Shown piece by piece: positions 53,201 through 64,000 of a stretch of 64,000 bases of DNA. The stretch is from Diphasiastrum complanatum. Lineage: Eukaryota > Streptophyta > Lycopodiopsida > Lycopodiales > Lycopodiaceae. Both the position numbers and the translations under genes were made by a program. The stretch's first letter is position 1; each line of letters begins with the position of its first letter. The notes beneath the pieces were generated by a model. It ran no database searches and was not told the origin of the DNA. It saw only the letters and a list, made by a program, of their open reading frames with translations. The stretch spans positions 30,992,607 to 31,056,606 of the forward strand of contig CM055102.1 in assembly GCA_029204225.1 (NCBI GenBank), written 5' to 3'.

Positions 53201-55449
53201 TGTGCTTTGTAAGTATAGCTTGCATGGACTTCATGCTCGCATTGGTGAAAATATGTGTATATGCGCAAGACATAAACACTTGCATGTCAACATATTGAAA
53301 GGTCACTTATCAAAGTCAATGTGTCAAGAGATGAAAGCCAAAAATAGAACCTTTTTCTTGTGTTACTGTATTTAAAGTCGACCTCATAAACATAGTTTGG
53401 CAGTCATAGATTGAGGGTATAGTAATGAATGATGATCTTTGAAAATACAAAAGCCCTTAAAACATGAATGACTAGATTTAGAAAATATTCTCAAATTGTA
53501 TTGTCCTATTTGAAATTTGATTTTTATTTTTCTCCTTCTTACTTGTTGCCCAAAGTCCAAATTTTCTATCTTAATGTAGCTACCTCTTTTGCTTCTCTCA
53601 TAAAATAAGAGTAAAATAGGATTTGAAGGAACTTGCTCTCTTATGATGTAATTTGTAACATTATCCTAGGGCTTGTTGAAACCCATTTCAATACATAGAC
53701 TCGGATTTGTCAAAAACCGTTTTCCGAAACATATCCCCCCCCCGCTCTCTCTCTCTCACCCCCCCTTCTCCCCAAAAAGCTTTAGGCTAAAGGATTCTTT
53801 TAGGAAGGACATGGCATTGTCTGAGATAAAAATGGATGCTCCTATTGTAAGCTCAAAGATTCTAAGCTCATAGAATAAGAAAAAAAGTATCAATATGGAA
53901 GAGTGTCGGATATCTAAAATGGTGGGATTCATCCTCCAATGAGAAACAAAAGTCTCAAAGAAGGACAACTTTGTGATCCTCAAGGAGTATTAACCTTGCT
54001 AGTTGGAGGGTATCTTGGCACACGAATATGAGCTTTGCAAAGTAGGCTCAAACAGGGAAAGGTAGTCAAGCATGGTTTGTTATGTGGGCAATTTTTCACT
54101 ATTTGGCTTTACTTTTGTTCTTTTCCTCAAACTTGCAAATATTCATCATTCAAAACCAAGAATCTTTTGTTCAACATTCATATGATTATCATAAATTTCA
54201 AAATAATTTGGCTTACATTAATGACAAAGAAAGATGAAAAGCATTAATATTTATGCTTCTAAAGCCTCAACTTGTGACAAGCCTAATGTAGCCTCTAACC
54301 TTTGAATGAAACAAGAAGATAACTCATGAGAATACCTAGTTGACAACCAATTGATATATGTTCATGCTTGATTCAAGTGCAAGATAAATTGAAGATTGAA
54401 GACTAGATTCCTATGATGAAGCACAAAAGTGAAAGTTATATCTCCATGATGGTGGAAGGTAGGGTACAAGGCTATAGGAGAACCTTGCCATACAAGGTTG
54501 TATTGCATTCATTTATTGTGATCTTTTAAAGAAAGTATGTAATTAGGATACCTGAAAAGAAAAAGGCATCGCTCAACGAATCTCACCCATTCAAGAAAAT
54601 TGGTGGAGATGAGACAAAGAGAATTTGGGTGCTCCCACCTTCTAAAGTAACACTTGGCATAAAATTTTCTTAATTTCTTAGTTTCAAAGTAACATATGAG
54701 ATTAAATCTTCTTAGTTTCTTAATTCTAAAGTAGCACATGAAATACATTCACCTTAGCTTCAAAGTAACACATAAAATAACTACTTTAATATCAAATGGA
54801 ATGGAGATATATACGATGTGAGATGGATTTGACGATCCAATCGTAACTTCCACTAGGAAAATATATTGCAAACAAATGAATCAAAAGTTTTGTGAGTTCA
54901 TATCTTGATATGATAGTAATTCATAGAATCCATGTATTTCGAACTTTAGTTGCCTCTCACACTATGCTAGAAGAAATGTATTGGCACTTCCTCGCACGAT
55001 AGAATTTAGTCACTTGGTCAATTTACTTTTCTAGTTTTTGCCACTAGTTGGTCCTATGTTTTTGACCATTCTTTTGATATAATTTAGCCTTTTTGACTGA
55101 GTTAAGACTAAAAAATCTAACATAAAAAAGGAAATTAGTTCAACCAAATTTTGTTTAGATTTAGCAAGTTTTTATGTCACAAACATAAAACCAATTTGTT
55201 TGGCCTTTGTTTAAATTGATGAACCTAAACTCCAAAAAGTTGAAAACCCACAAATTTTTTGGCCAGTAACACACGACTAATAAGTGGCCCAAAAGAATTA
55301 ATTCTTGACATAACTTTTTGCCATTGATACAAAACTAGTAATTGGCAAACTAATCCAAAAATTGACCCAAAGACGATTTATTAGTCACTAGCAAGAAATT
55401 GGTAGAGATATTCCAACCCACAATGTGTGGGCTTGTATATCGTCATAAT
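50246..55449. other. 5.2-kb AT-rich stretch without a recognised gene
   Basis: Two small repeats are visible: a unit of about 38 bp (GAGCTCACTTTT..AAGTAAGTGCTCCAA) twice at 51,594-51,655, and GAGCACATCAAAGACAAT twice at 51,665-51,710. Near 54,640-54,780 the word TCAAAGTAACACAT recurs four times in degenerate form. A C-rich/(CT) patch lies at 53,732-53,775. No coding or RNA gene could be supported. Confidence 0.45.
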
Positions 55450-55843
55450 AGTACTCAGGGTTTGAGAGTGCGATTGTCCTTGATCCACATATGCTTGATT
55501 TAAGACTCAGAATACATCGGAGCATGTCAAGCTTCAAAGGAAGCTATTTAGATCAGATTGTTACTTCATGACTTACATCTCACTCAGTTTCATGCTACTA
55601 CCATTTTGTGTAACATGAGCTGTATTTCACTGTCACTGAATCTCAGATTTCATGGCAAGTCAAAGCACATTAAAATCCAATATCATTTTATCAGAGAAAA
55701 GATATTTTCAGGATAAGTGATTCTTCAATACTGCTCCACATCTGAAATGGTTGAAGACATCTTCACCAAAGCACTTCCCAGAATCAAGCATCCAAAGTTT
55801 TCTATCATGCTAAACCTGACAAAGACACTCAAGGAGCTGTGAA
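55450..55843 (+). pseudogene. Ty1/copia RNase H C-terminus
   Basis: Frames read SEYIGACQASKEAI, a stop, LLLHDLHLTQFHATTILCN, SLNLRFHGKSKHIKIQYHFIREKI and SEMVEDIFTKALPRIKHPKF. These are the closing motifs of copia Pol, with at least two stops. An untranslated stretch, polypurine tract and LTR follow. Confidence 0.8.
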
Positions 55844-56199
55844 CAGATCATAAAATGTTTCACGTTTCTTGTATGGATCTGATCAAATATAATGTTGCAG
55901 CATAGATCATTTTAGAATGTGAGTTGTGCAAGTGGCAATGGGCCAAATGTTTACAGATCCTTTGCTCCAGAGGGTCTGTTGGCTTTTTCTTGTTCTTTCT
56001 TCATGTTTTAGAACAGTTTCTACCTGTTACCAAGCTCTTTGGGCATTTATTAGATGTTTTCTTGTTATTACAATGTCCAAATCAAGTAGAATGACGATTC
56101 AGATATTGTAGTTTATGTCCTGCCTGATCTAGGGAAGTCACTCTTGAACTGTAATCACATGCTCAAACCAAACATGTAGATCAGACATTCAACCAAGAA

Positions 56200-57490
56200 A
56201 TCAGGGGGACTGTTGGAGATTAAGCTCACGGTTTTCTCCTTGGTGATAAAATTCATTCAAAATTCTCCATGCACATGTTTTTTGATCATTGATCTAGGAT
56301 TAGATACAACCTCTTTAGGTTTTATGTCTGCTCAGCTGATACCTGTAGGAATCATATATTTCTATTTTGCTATTCTATTTAGTCGTGTTTCTTGACACAA
56401 ACTGCAGCACATGCAAAACTACTCTTCATATCCAAAGTAAAGGGTATCCATTCCTATCTGAATCTACATTCGAATGTCAAGCTATTCAAAGAACATAAAA
56501 TACTTGGCCATCTTCGATGACTTCGACCGATGGTTCACTGAACAACTTCGAAGTATCCGAAGTGTCTGACTTATCTGACATCTTAGACAACTTCGGGTCA
56601 CTCAAAAGTGTCCGAAGTGTCCAAAGTATCTGAAGTGCACGACTTCATCGACAACTTCAAAAAGTCACTATTTCCAACAGTCTGCAGAAATACACGGTCT
56701 TCGCAACAGTATGCAGAAATGAACTGTTTGTCGCACAGTTCACATTTTTCCAAAATGAGACAAAGCAGTCTACTTCAACAATCGGCAGTTTTAACTACTT
56801 TGGCAATATGCGAAGTATGCGACAGTTGGTTCTACTTCGAAGTTTGATCGTTACACTACTTCGGGAGAAACCCGAAATATGGGAAGTGAGAGACCAAAGT
56901 ATGCAAAAAATGCGACAATCTGTAACTTTAAGTCATTTGACTGTTATTTACTTGTATAGATGTTGTTGTACATAATTTCACGACCAAGTACATAGTTTAA
57001 ACTAAACTAGTCTTGTAATTATAGATTAATTAAACGATTTTTTGTAATAAATAAGGATGTGTATAAATACATCTCCAACTCTCATTTAGTCATGTGCAAA
57101 AGAGCAGAAGATTTCCATCTGAGTTACACAGCCATTTTTCGAACTGTAACCAGTTACGTTGCTCTTACTCCATGACAAGCATTTTCAGTGTAATATACAG
57201 AAGCAACACTTTTCATATCTGTGTCTAACGTAGATGTACCGTGTTGTGATTTATTGCAATTTCATATTTACTTGTCTTGCTTGTTCACTCAGTCTGATCA
57301 AATCATGGACGTCTTCTACTCTTCTGAATTTGATCAGATGACGACTGTCTTTGACGCCTGAGGAACAAGCGCTATTTTGCTGCACCATTACTCTAATATG
57401 AATTGAACCTTCACTCAAACTGATTAACATTGATTTGACACTCTTTGGTGGATGTGCTCAGACTTGTATCTGAACACACAATTAATATTC
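56200..57490 (+). mobile_element. Polypurine tract and copia 3' LTR
   Basis: TCAGGGGGA (56201-56209) leads to TGTTGGAGATT at 56211. The U3 part (56,500-56,900) is packed with CCGAAGTGTC, CTTCGAAGT and TATGCGAAGTATGCGA words. A TATA box TATAAATA is near 57,062. The 3' end is set at about 57,490 and is uncertain. Confidence 0.6.
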
Positions 57491-58559
<1,069 letters not shown>

Positions 58560-59640
58560 TCAGATGGATTCATTGCCTACGAAACTAGGAAACTCACTGA
58601 CAAGAAAGCATCATATCCTACTCATGATAAGGAGATGTTGTCAATTGTGCATGCACTTAAGAAATGGCGACACACTTTAAATGGTTGTAAATTTTTGATT
58701 AAAAGTGACCATAATAGTTTGAAATACTTCTTGAGCCAAAACCAACTAAATGATAAGCAAAAGAGATGGCATTAAATGTTGATTGGGTAAAAGATATTTA
58801 AGTAAAATATATGGAGGATCTAGATTTGAAAGAGATTTGGAGGGAATTACAAGACTCCAATTCTAATGTTCATTCCCGTAGTAGGAGGCAAGGACAAATA
58901 TTGTTGTATGATAGCTCTAAAGTTGTGCTTGCTCCTAAATCCAAGTTCATTATGAAAGTATTATATGAGCTACAATCATCTCCAAGTGTTGGGCATGGTG
59001 GAATGTTGAAGACATATCAAACCATCCAGAAGCTATTCAAATGGGCTGGTATGAAGAAGGTTATATACACATATGTGCAGGAATGTATTCCTTGTCAAGT
59101 GAATAAGGTGAAACATGTCAAGCAACCAAATTTATTGCATCCAGCATGGATTACATACCTTCCTTGCCAACAATGTCTGGGGGACATGATGGTATCTATG
59201 TGGAGGTGGATCGGCTTACGAAATATGCACATTTTCTACCTTATAAAACTACTGATAGTGTAGCCCAAATAGCACAAATATTCTTGAAGAACATCTTCAA
59301 GTTACATGGAATACCAAAGGAGATAGTGAGCGATAGAGATGGCAGATTTATTTCCACTTTCTAAAAGGTCTTAATGGACAAATTGGGCACTAAATTGTGC
59401 TTAAGTACATCACTTCATTCGGAAACTGATGGACAGACGAAAATAGCCAACCAGTGGTTGGAGTGTTATTTGCGACATTTTGTTTCGGATCACCTGACAA
59501 GGTGGGTGGATTGGTTGTACCTAGTTGAATTTTGTTATAATAGCACTCCACGTGTGTCAACTGGCATGATGTCTTTCATTGCATTATATGCTATTAGTGT
59601 GGATTTGTCAAAGGTTTTAGTTCTAGCAGTGGTGCAATGA
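58560..59640 (+). pseudogene. Ty3/gypsy RNase H and integrase, inactivated
   Basis: RNase H: YETRKLTDKKASYPTHDKEM then LSIVHALKKWRHTLNGCKF and IKSDHNSLKYFLSQ. Integrase zinc domain: GHGGMLKTYQTIQKLFKWAG followed by YVQECIPCQ. The core reads MDYIPSLP, IYVEVDRLTKYAHFLPYKT and IVSDRDGRFIS, a TAA at 59362, then LHSETDGQTKIANQWLECYLRHF. The third catalytic residue, normally glutamate in DGQTE, is lysine. There is a frame change between the zinc domain and core, and several stops. The next element's LTR begins 26 bases after the last open frame ends. Confidence 0.85.
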
Positions 59641-59665
59641 ATAATATTTTAATAGGGAGCATATT

Positions 59666-60388
59666 TGTTGGCTGATTCTGACAAATCCCCAAGATACTCG
59701 GACAGAGCAACTCAAGAGCACCTCTCACCTTAGACCGAGAAGGTCTCTGAGAAGACTAGACTAATGAAGACTGAGAGCTGAGTATGAGAGCCGAGAAATA
59801 CTAGCTAGGAAAGACATGCAAGAATTGTGTAAGACTCATGGTGAATCCCAGAAGATGGAATGACCATGTAGGAACTAGTATTTCTAGGCAAATGTAATAA
59901 ATGCAAGTAGACCCCTCTTAAAGAAAGTAGAGTGAGCCACCTTTTGATGGTGACTTCTAGTGGAGAGCATTTTTCCACTTGTAATTTGTGAAATGTGGAA
60001 ATTCCACTAGGATGCCACCTAAGGAGCTCTCTTGCTTATTTAAGAGACTCCCTCTTTGTGAAGAGGAGCTTTTTGCATTGTATCTACTCCATGCTTAATA
60101 AGAAGATTTTCCATGAGTTTGATGCTACACTAAGCTCCTTGATCATGATGGTTTTCTTGAGTGATGCCCCTATGATCATGCCCTTCCATTCATATTGTGT
60201 GTGTGGATTAGTTTCCTTGCTTTCCTAGTTGTGGATTAGATTTCTTGTTTTCTTGTGGATTAATGTAGGAGCCAACATTCAAGTAAACTAAATAGGCTAG
60301 AAATGTGGCATGAATCTTGCATGTTCTCTAACATTCTAGTTCTTGATGTTCTTGGGATGTCCAAGAATCAAAAGGCTGGTTAGTTTCC
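59666..60388 (+). repeat. Left LTR
   Basis: Starts TGTTGGCTGATTC. It contains CTTATTTAAGAGACTCC near 60,034 as a possible TATA region and U5-like T-rich sequence. The 77-codon ORF inside (59995-60228) is repeated in the right LTR and is not a gene. Confidence 0.8.
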
Positions 60389-60494
60389 AAGGGAATATGT
60401 GCAAAGCAAGCACTACCAAGTTCACTAAGGTGATCAACCTTAAGTGTAAAGACACTAAAGGCCTCCTTGATGGATGAGTATCCAATCATAATCC

Positions 60495-60896
60495 ATGAGC
60501 TTGGATCATCCTAGACGAAAAACAATATGGTGCCCACACTGCCGGGCTACGCATCATGTTGATGCTTGTCCTTCATATCGACCTATTCAGGCACATACAG
60601 TTCAACAATATGAAGAACACCCATCACAATCTGGAAATGCCTTGTCTTATCATGAATATCCACCAGCAAGTCCAGAACCACTAGCCATACAAGATGGCTA
60701 TGCAGTTATGAAAGGGCCACTGCACACCAGATGTTTCATCTGTGGTGAAACCGACCACTTCATGGTTGATTGTCCAGTTAAGACCCAGTACCATGCTGAG
60801 TGTCCCGACTGTACCCGAAAACATAGTTTCAAAGACTGTCCAAAGCAACCAACTAAGATCCTACATGCCCATCACGTCAGTTATGAATCACAATAG
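60495..60896 (+). CDS. Gag-like protein with three zinc knuckles
   Basis: ATG at 60495 opens 133 codons. Three knuckles are visible: CPHCRATHHVDAC (CX2CX3HX4C), CFICGETDHFMVDC (canonical CX2CX4HX4C) and CPDCTRKHSFKDC (CX2CX3HX4C), separated by a Tyr/Pro/Ser-rich linker and a short bridge. Zinc knuckles of this kind bind RNA in retroelement Gag. No capsid domain precedes them. The frame closes at 60896. It is the only intact ORF with a recognisable domain in the element, so a role in RNA packaging is inferred. Confidence 0.7.
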   Translation: MSLDHPRRKTIWCPHCRATHHVDACPSYRPIQAHTVQQYEEHPSQSGNALSYHEYPPASPEPLAIQDGYAVMKGPLHTRCFICGETDHFMVDCPVKTQYHAECPDCTRKHSFKDCPKQPTKILHAHHVSYESQ

Positions 60897-63194
60897 GATC
60901 TTCACGACAACAACACGAGCACCATAGCAACCAACAGTTAAACCTGTTGCTCAATCGAGAAGTTTCTTGTAAACTTCTACTACATCATCGTCCAATACAC
61001 CAGCTCCATAATGAAAAAAGACAATATGAAATGAGTCCTTGTCGAAAGAAAGTAAAACTGATATTCCGTCATCTGCTACAATGTCCAACCAAGAGCAACC
61101 TCCACAGGGAATTGACAGTTTTTCTCCCCTTCTACAACCTCAAATCTATTTGTCTTTCCACATGCTGATAAGATTTCCAATGTGCCAATACACAATATTT
61201 CTCGAATTCGAAAATCTCGATAGAGATTCGCTTCTAAATCTCTTGTTCACAGAGGTCCTCAGGACATAGTACCTCAATAATACCTGCATCTCAAGCTATA
61301 TCTTACAATATCTGCTATCAATAATGGTAGATTTTAGTGTCACCAACCCTGTCTTGTTTTGACAAGGGCATGTCAGAGTAAGTCACATTACTCTACAAAA
61401 CAACTGAAATATTGCAATTATCAAGGTACATTATCAATGTTGATGAATGCAAGTTTTGTTCGACAAGTGCTATACAATTCTCACTATCTGTAATGTTTGT
61501 TTATTTCCTTGTTTCTCTTAACCTATTTTGTGTGACTGATTTTTGCATGAGGAATAGCTACTGCACGAGAGTCTTTTGTAGAGCATCTACAGAACACATT
61601 TTCATTCATCTATCCATCTTCAGATTACCATGTACAGCAGTTTCAAGTTTTTGAAAACTACGAGAAATCCATGACAAGCTATAGTTGATTCCTTCACCTC
61701 ATTGCCATATTATTCTTTGAGTCAACTACAGCAAGATCGAAACAAATTTAGTTAAAATTTGTTCAATCTTTAGTCCAGTCACATGTTCAACGAGTTTCAC
61801 CCACGTGTTCCACACGCCAATCCAATCCTGAGCATGAACAGTCACCAGCAACAACATCCCCACCAACAGATTTTGGGGGGGTGGGAGAGAGAGAGAGAGA
61901 GTGGATTTGCTTGGATCCACTGGAGCAGTTACACTACCAGCAACAACACCAGCAAGATCGATAGCCAAGGTCACAAACCCAAAGTCGACAGTGACAAGGC
62001 TAAGAAGACAGATGGGCAATCCAAAGCGACTCGATCAGAAGAAGTACCCCAGTCACAATGAACATTCTTCAGAAAGGGAAACAAAAGCATTGAAAAATCA
62101 GTCTCCTTTCAACCAACCTCTTGCCACACTTTTGCCCCCATTCTCATGTCTATCGTCCACACCATCTACCGTTGTCACCACCACCCTCCCTTCCATCTGT
62201 TTGTTTATCATCAGTTTACTGTTCTTCTGAGAAATTTTATGTTTTTGATAGTCTTATCGAAGCAACTGATAGATCATTGCAAGTGTCTTCTAGAGACCAA
62301 CTACCACCTATATTGGTTGTTCGGCCGAAAAAGACCTACAAAAGCAGGCGAAGCAGCTAGAAGAAATAAAAAGAAAGATCCAGGAAGCTGAGGAGAAAAG
62401 GACAAAACTTAAACAACAGATGAGTTAGATCGATCTTGATCAAAAGAAACTCTCTGGAGTAATGATAAATGAATCCCCTCTTATGAAGCCCAAAGATATC
62501 CAAAAGTAACGAATCAAAAGAAAGAGCTGCAGAAAATGAAAGATGAAGACATCCGTGAACCTGCAAATAAAGCAAGCTCCTCACCCAGCAAGTGGTGGTC
62601 GAAGCTCGACATTGCAAGGGTCCAAGACTGCAACCGTAGAACTATCAGTTTCTGCACCCTACCACCAAGTCTTCATCATGTTTCCTTACCGTTACCAAAC
62701 TGTCCATCCAAAACTGTTCCTACCACCAATTTTTGATGAATCCATCCCCTTGAGACTGATAACCAAGATTTGTGCTACCTATCAGAAAAGAGCATCGACA
62801 AGACTGGAACTTCAACTGAGAGAAGAACCACGGAAACAGCCAGAGGCAAATGGAGGATACAGACCTCCCAGAAGAAACCAAAGATGAAACTGTCAATGGC
62901 AGATACAAGTGACTAAACAAAGAGACATGAGGAAAGCACTCGAGCATGCAAGTTATGAGGTTGCTGGGAGCTCTCCAATTTTGAGAATGTCAACCACCTA
63001 TAATAGTAAGATATTCTAATCCAACCGTGGCAATTCGTGAAAGACATTTTTTGTGACAAAGACTGGCGACAGTAAGCACTTGGTTTTATGTAAGCGAACT
63101 AGGATCTACGCTTTTCCAAGTGACGATCGAAGATGCCAATGCAAAGCAGAGCGACATCGTCCAATATGAGTTGCAGTGGGTTCTGCAACACATT
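60897..63194. other. Interior of the non-autonomous element; no Pol motif
   Basis: Several ORFs of 80-115 codons in different frames (61783-62061, 62543-62887) are Gln/Ser/Lys-rich and without domain motifs. A G-run with short (GA)n lies at 61,875-61,902. It may be degraded Gag or captured sequence; I cannot assign it. Confidence 0.4.
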
Positions 63195-63207
63195 AGGGGT
63201 GAGATAA
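63195..63207 (+). other. Polypurine tract
   Basis: AGGGGTGAGATAA directly before the TGTTGG of the right LTR. It would prime plus-strand synthesis. Confidence 0.55.
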
Positions 63208-64000
63208 TGTTGGCCGATTCTGACGAATCCCTAAGATACTCAGACAGAGCAACTCAAGAGCACCTCTCACCTTAGACCGAGGAGGTCTCTGAGAAGGTGA
63301 GACTAATGAAGATTGAGAGCCGAGTATGAGAGCCGAGAAATACTAGCTAGGAAAGACATGCAAGAACTGTGTAAGCCTCATGGTGAATCCCGGAAGATGG
63401 AATGACCATGTAGGAACTAGTATTTCTAGGCAAATGTAATAAATGCAAGTAGACCCCTCTTAAAGAAAGTAGAGTGAGCCACCTTTTGATGGTGACTTCT
63501 AGTGGAGAACATTTTTCCACTTGTAATTTGTGAAATGTGGAAATTCCACTAGGATGCCACCTAAGGAGCTCTCTTGCTTATTTAAGAGACTCCCTCTTTG
63601 TGAAGAGGAGCTTTTTGCATTGTATCTACTCCATGCTTAATAAGAAGATTTTCCATGAGTTTGATGCTACACTAAGCTCCTTGATCATGATGGTTTTCTT
63701 GAGTGATGCCCCTATGATCATGCCCTTCCATTCATATTGTGTGTGTGGATTAGTTTTCTTGCTTTCCTAGTTGTGGATTAGATTTCTTGTTTTCTTGTGG
63801 ATTAATGTAGGAGCCAGCATTCAAGTAAACTAAATAGGCTAGAAATGTGGCATAAATCTTGCATATTCTACATTCTAGTTCTTGATGTTCTTGGGATGTC
63901 CAAGAATCAAAAGGCTGGTTAGTTTCTTGATTCTTGGAATTCTAGCATATTGTAGTTTAGCTTTGTTTCTTGTTTTTGTCAAGTTATGCAAGGTGGCTCA
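63208..64000 (+). repeat. Right LTR, incomplete at window edge
   Basis: Matches the left LTR to 63929 with few substitutions, then continues with sequence absent from the left copy. A CA terminus was not reached with certainty. Confidence 0.75.

Larger units (their letters stand above)
59666..64000 (+). mobile_element. Young non-autonomous LTR retrotransposon (LARD/TR-GAG type), runs off the window
   Basis: A direct repeat of about 723 bp, 59666-60388 and 63208-63929, begins TGTTGGC in both copies, with few differences. The right copy continues beyond the point where the left one changes (60388), so the left LTR is probably shortened or rearranged. A purine-rich AGGGGTGAGATAA (63195-63207) precedes the right copy, as a polypurine tract should. 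The interior of about 2.8 kb has a zinc-knuckle ORF but no protease, RT, RNase H or integrase. The element appears inserted into gypsy sequence. Its right end, and so the target duplication, lies outside. Confidence 0.8.

Noticed and set aside
59995-60228. 77-codon ORF repeated at 63537-63770
   Set aside because: Lies within the LTR repeat; conserved because the LTRs are, and without a motif.

Overview
The window looks like repeat-rich nuclear DNA of a land plant or close streptophyte relative. Supporting signs are Ty1/copia LTRs followed by plant-type initiator-tRNA primer sites, short GT-AG introns, very long pure (GA)n/(CT)n tracts, and two intronless histone H3 genes whose promoters carry the plant histone element CCACGTCA(N)CGATCC with a CCAAT box and a TATA box. 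The H3 protein has alanine 31, tyrosine 41, arginine 53, serine 87 and leucine 90. Seed-plant H3.1 usually has F41, K53 and A90, so a seed-free lineage (bryophyte, lycophyte, fern or charophyte) is my inference. No organelle or bacterial features were seen.

Layout. 0-2.1 kb: broken multi-exon hAT transposase gene. 5.3-8.4 kb: 5'-truncated non-LTR retrotransposon with a nearly intact reverse transcriptase and a C-terminal zinc/restriction-like nuclease region, unlike the usual plant L1. 10.0 kb: four exact 28-bp repeats. 11.6-18.4 kb: LTR remnants, an endonuclease fragment, a possible SINE and a copia gag end. 19.4-20.6 kb: copia integrase/RT fragment. 20.6-22.7 kb: C-terminal half of a second hAT gene. 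23.3-31.7 kb: a nest of LTR elements with unusual junctions at (CT)n tracts. 35.4-38.1 kb: decayed L1. 38.8-39.6 kb: second copy of the copia integrase/RT fragment. 41.8-42.4 kb: GC-rich foldbacks. 42.6-43.3 and 49.6-50.25 kb: two H3 genes encoding the same protein. 45.8-46.3 kb: dense array of GTGGAT/ATCCAC palindromes. 47.6-48.2 kb: unidentified three-exon gene. 48.3-49.3 kb: copia integrase. 55.4-57.5 kb: copia 3' end and LTR. 58.6-59.6 kb: gypsy RNase H/integrase, interrupted at 59,666 by a young non-autonomous LTR element carrying a three-zinc-knuckle ORF, which runs off the window. The remaining long stretches are AT-rich and show no recognisable gene.

Only the two H3 genes (S-phase chromatin assembly) and possibly the 47.6 kb gene look like host genes; the rest is transposon biology in various stages of decay. 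The most notable signal is a perfect 6-bp stem, 4-nt loop hairpin (GGTGTA-TTTG-TACACC followed by ACC) 23-26 nt after both H3 stop codons. It is identical in the two genes although the UTR around it differs. This matches the architecture of the replication-dependent histone mRNA 3' stem-loop of animals and green algae, which angiosperm histone mRNAs lack.
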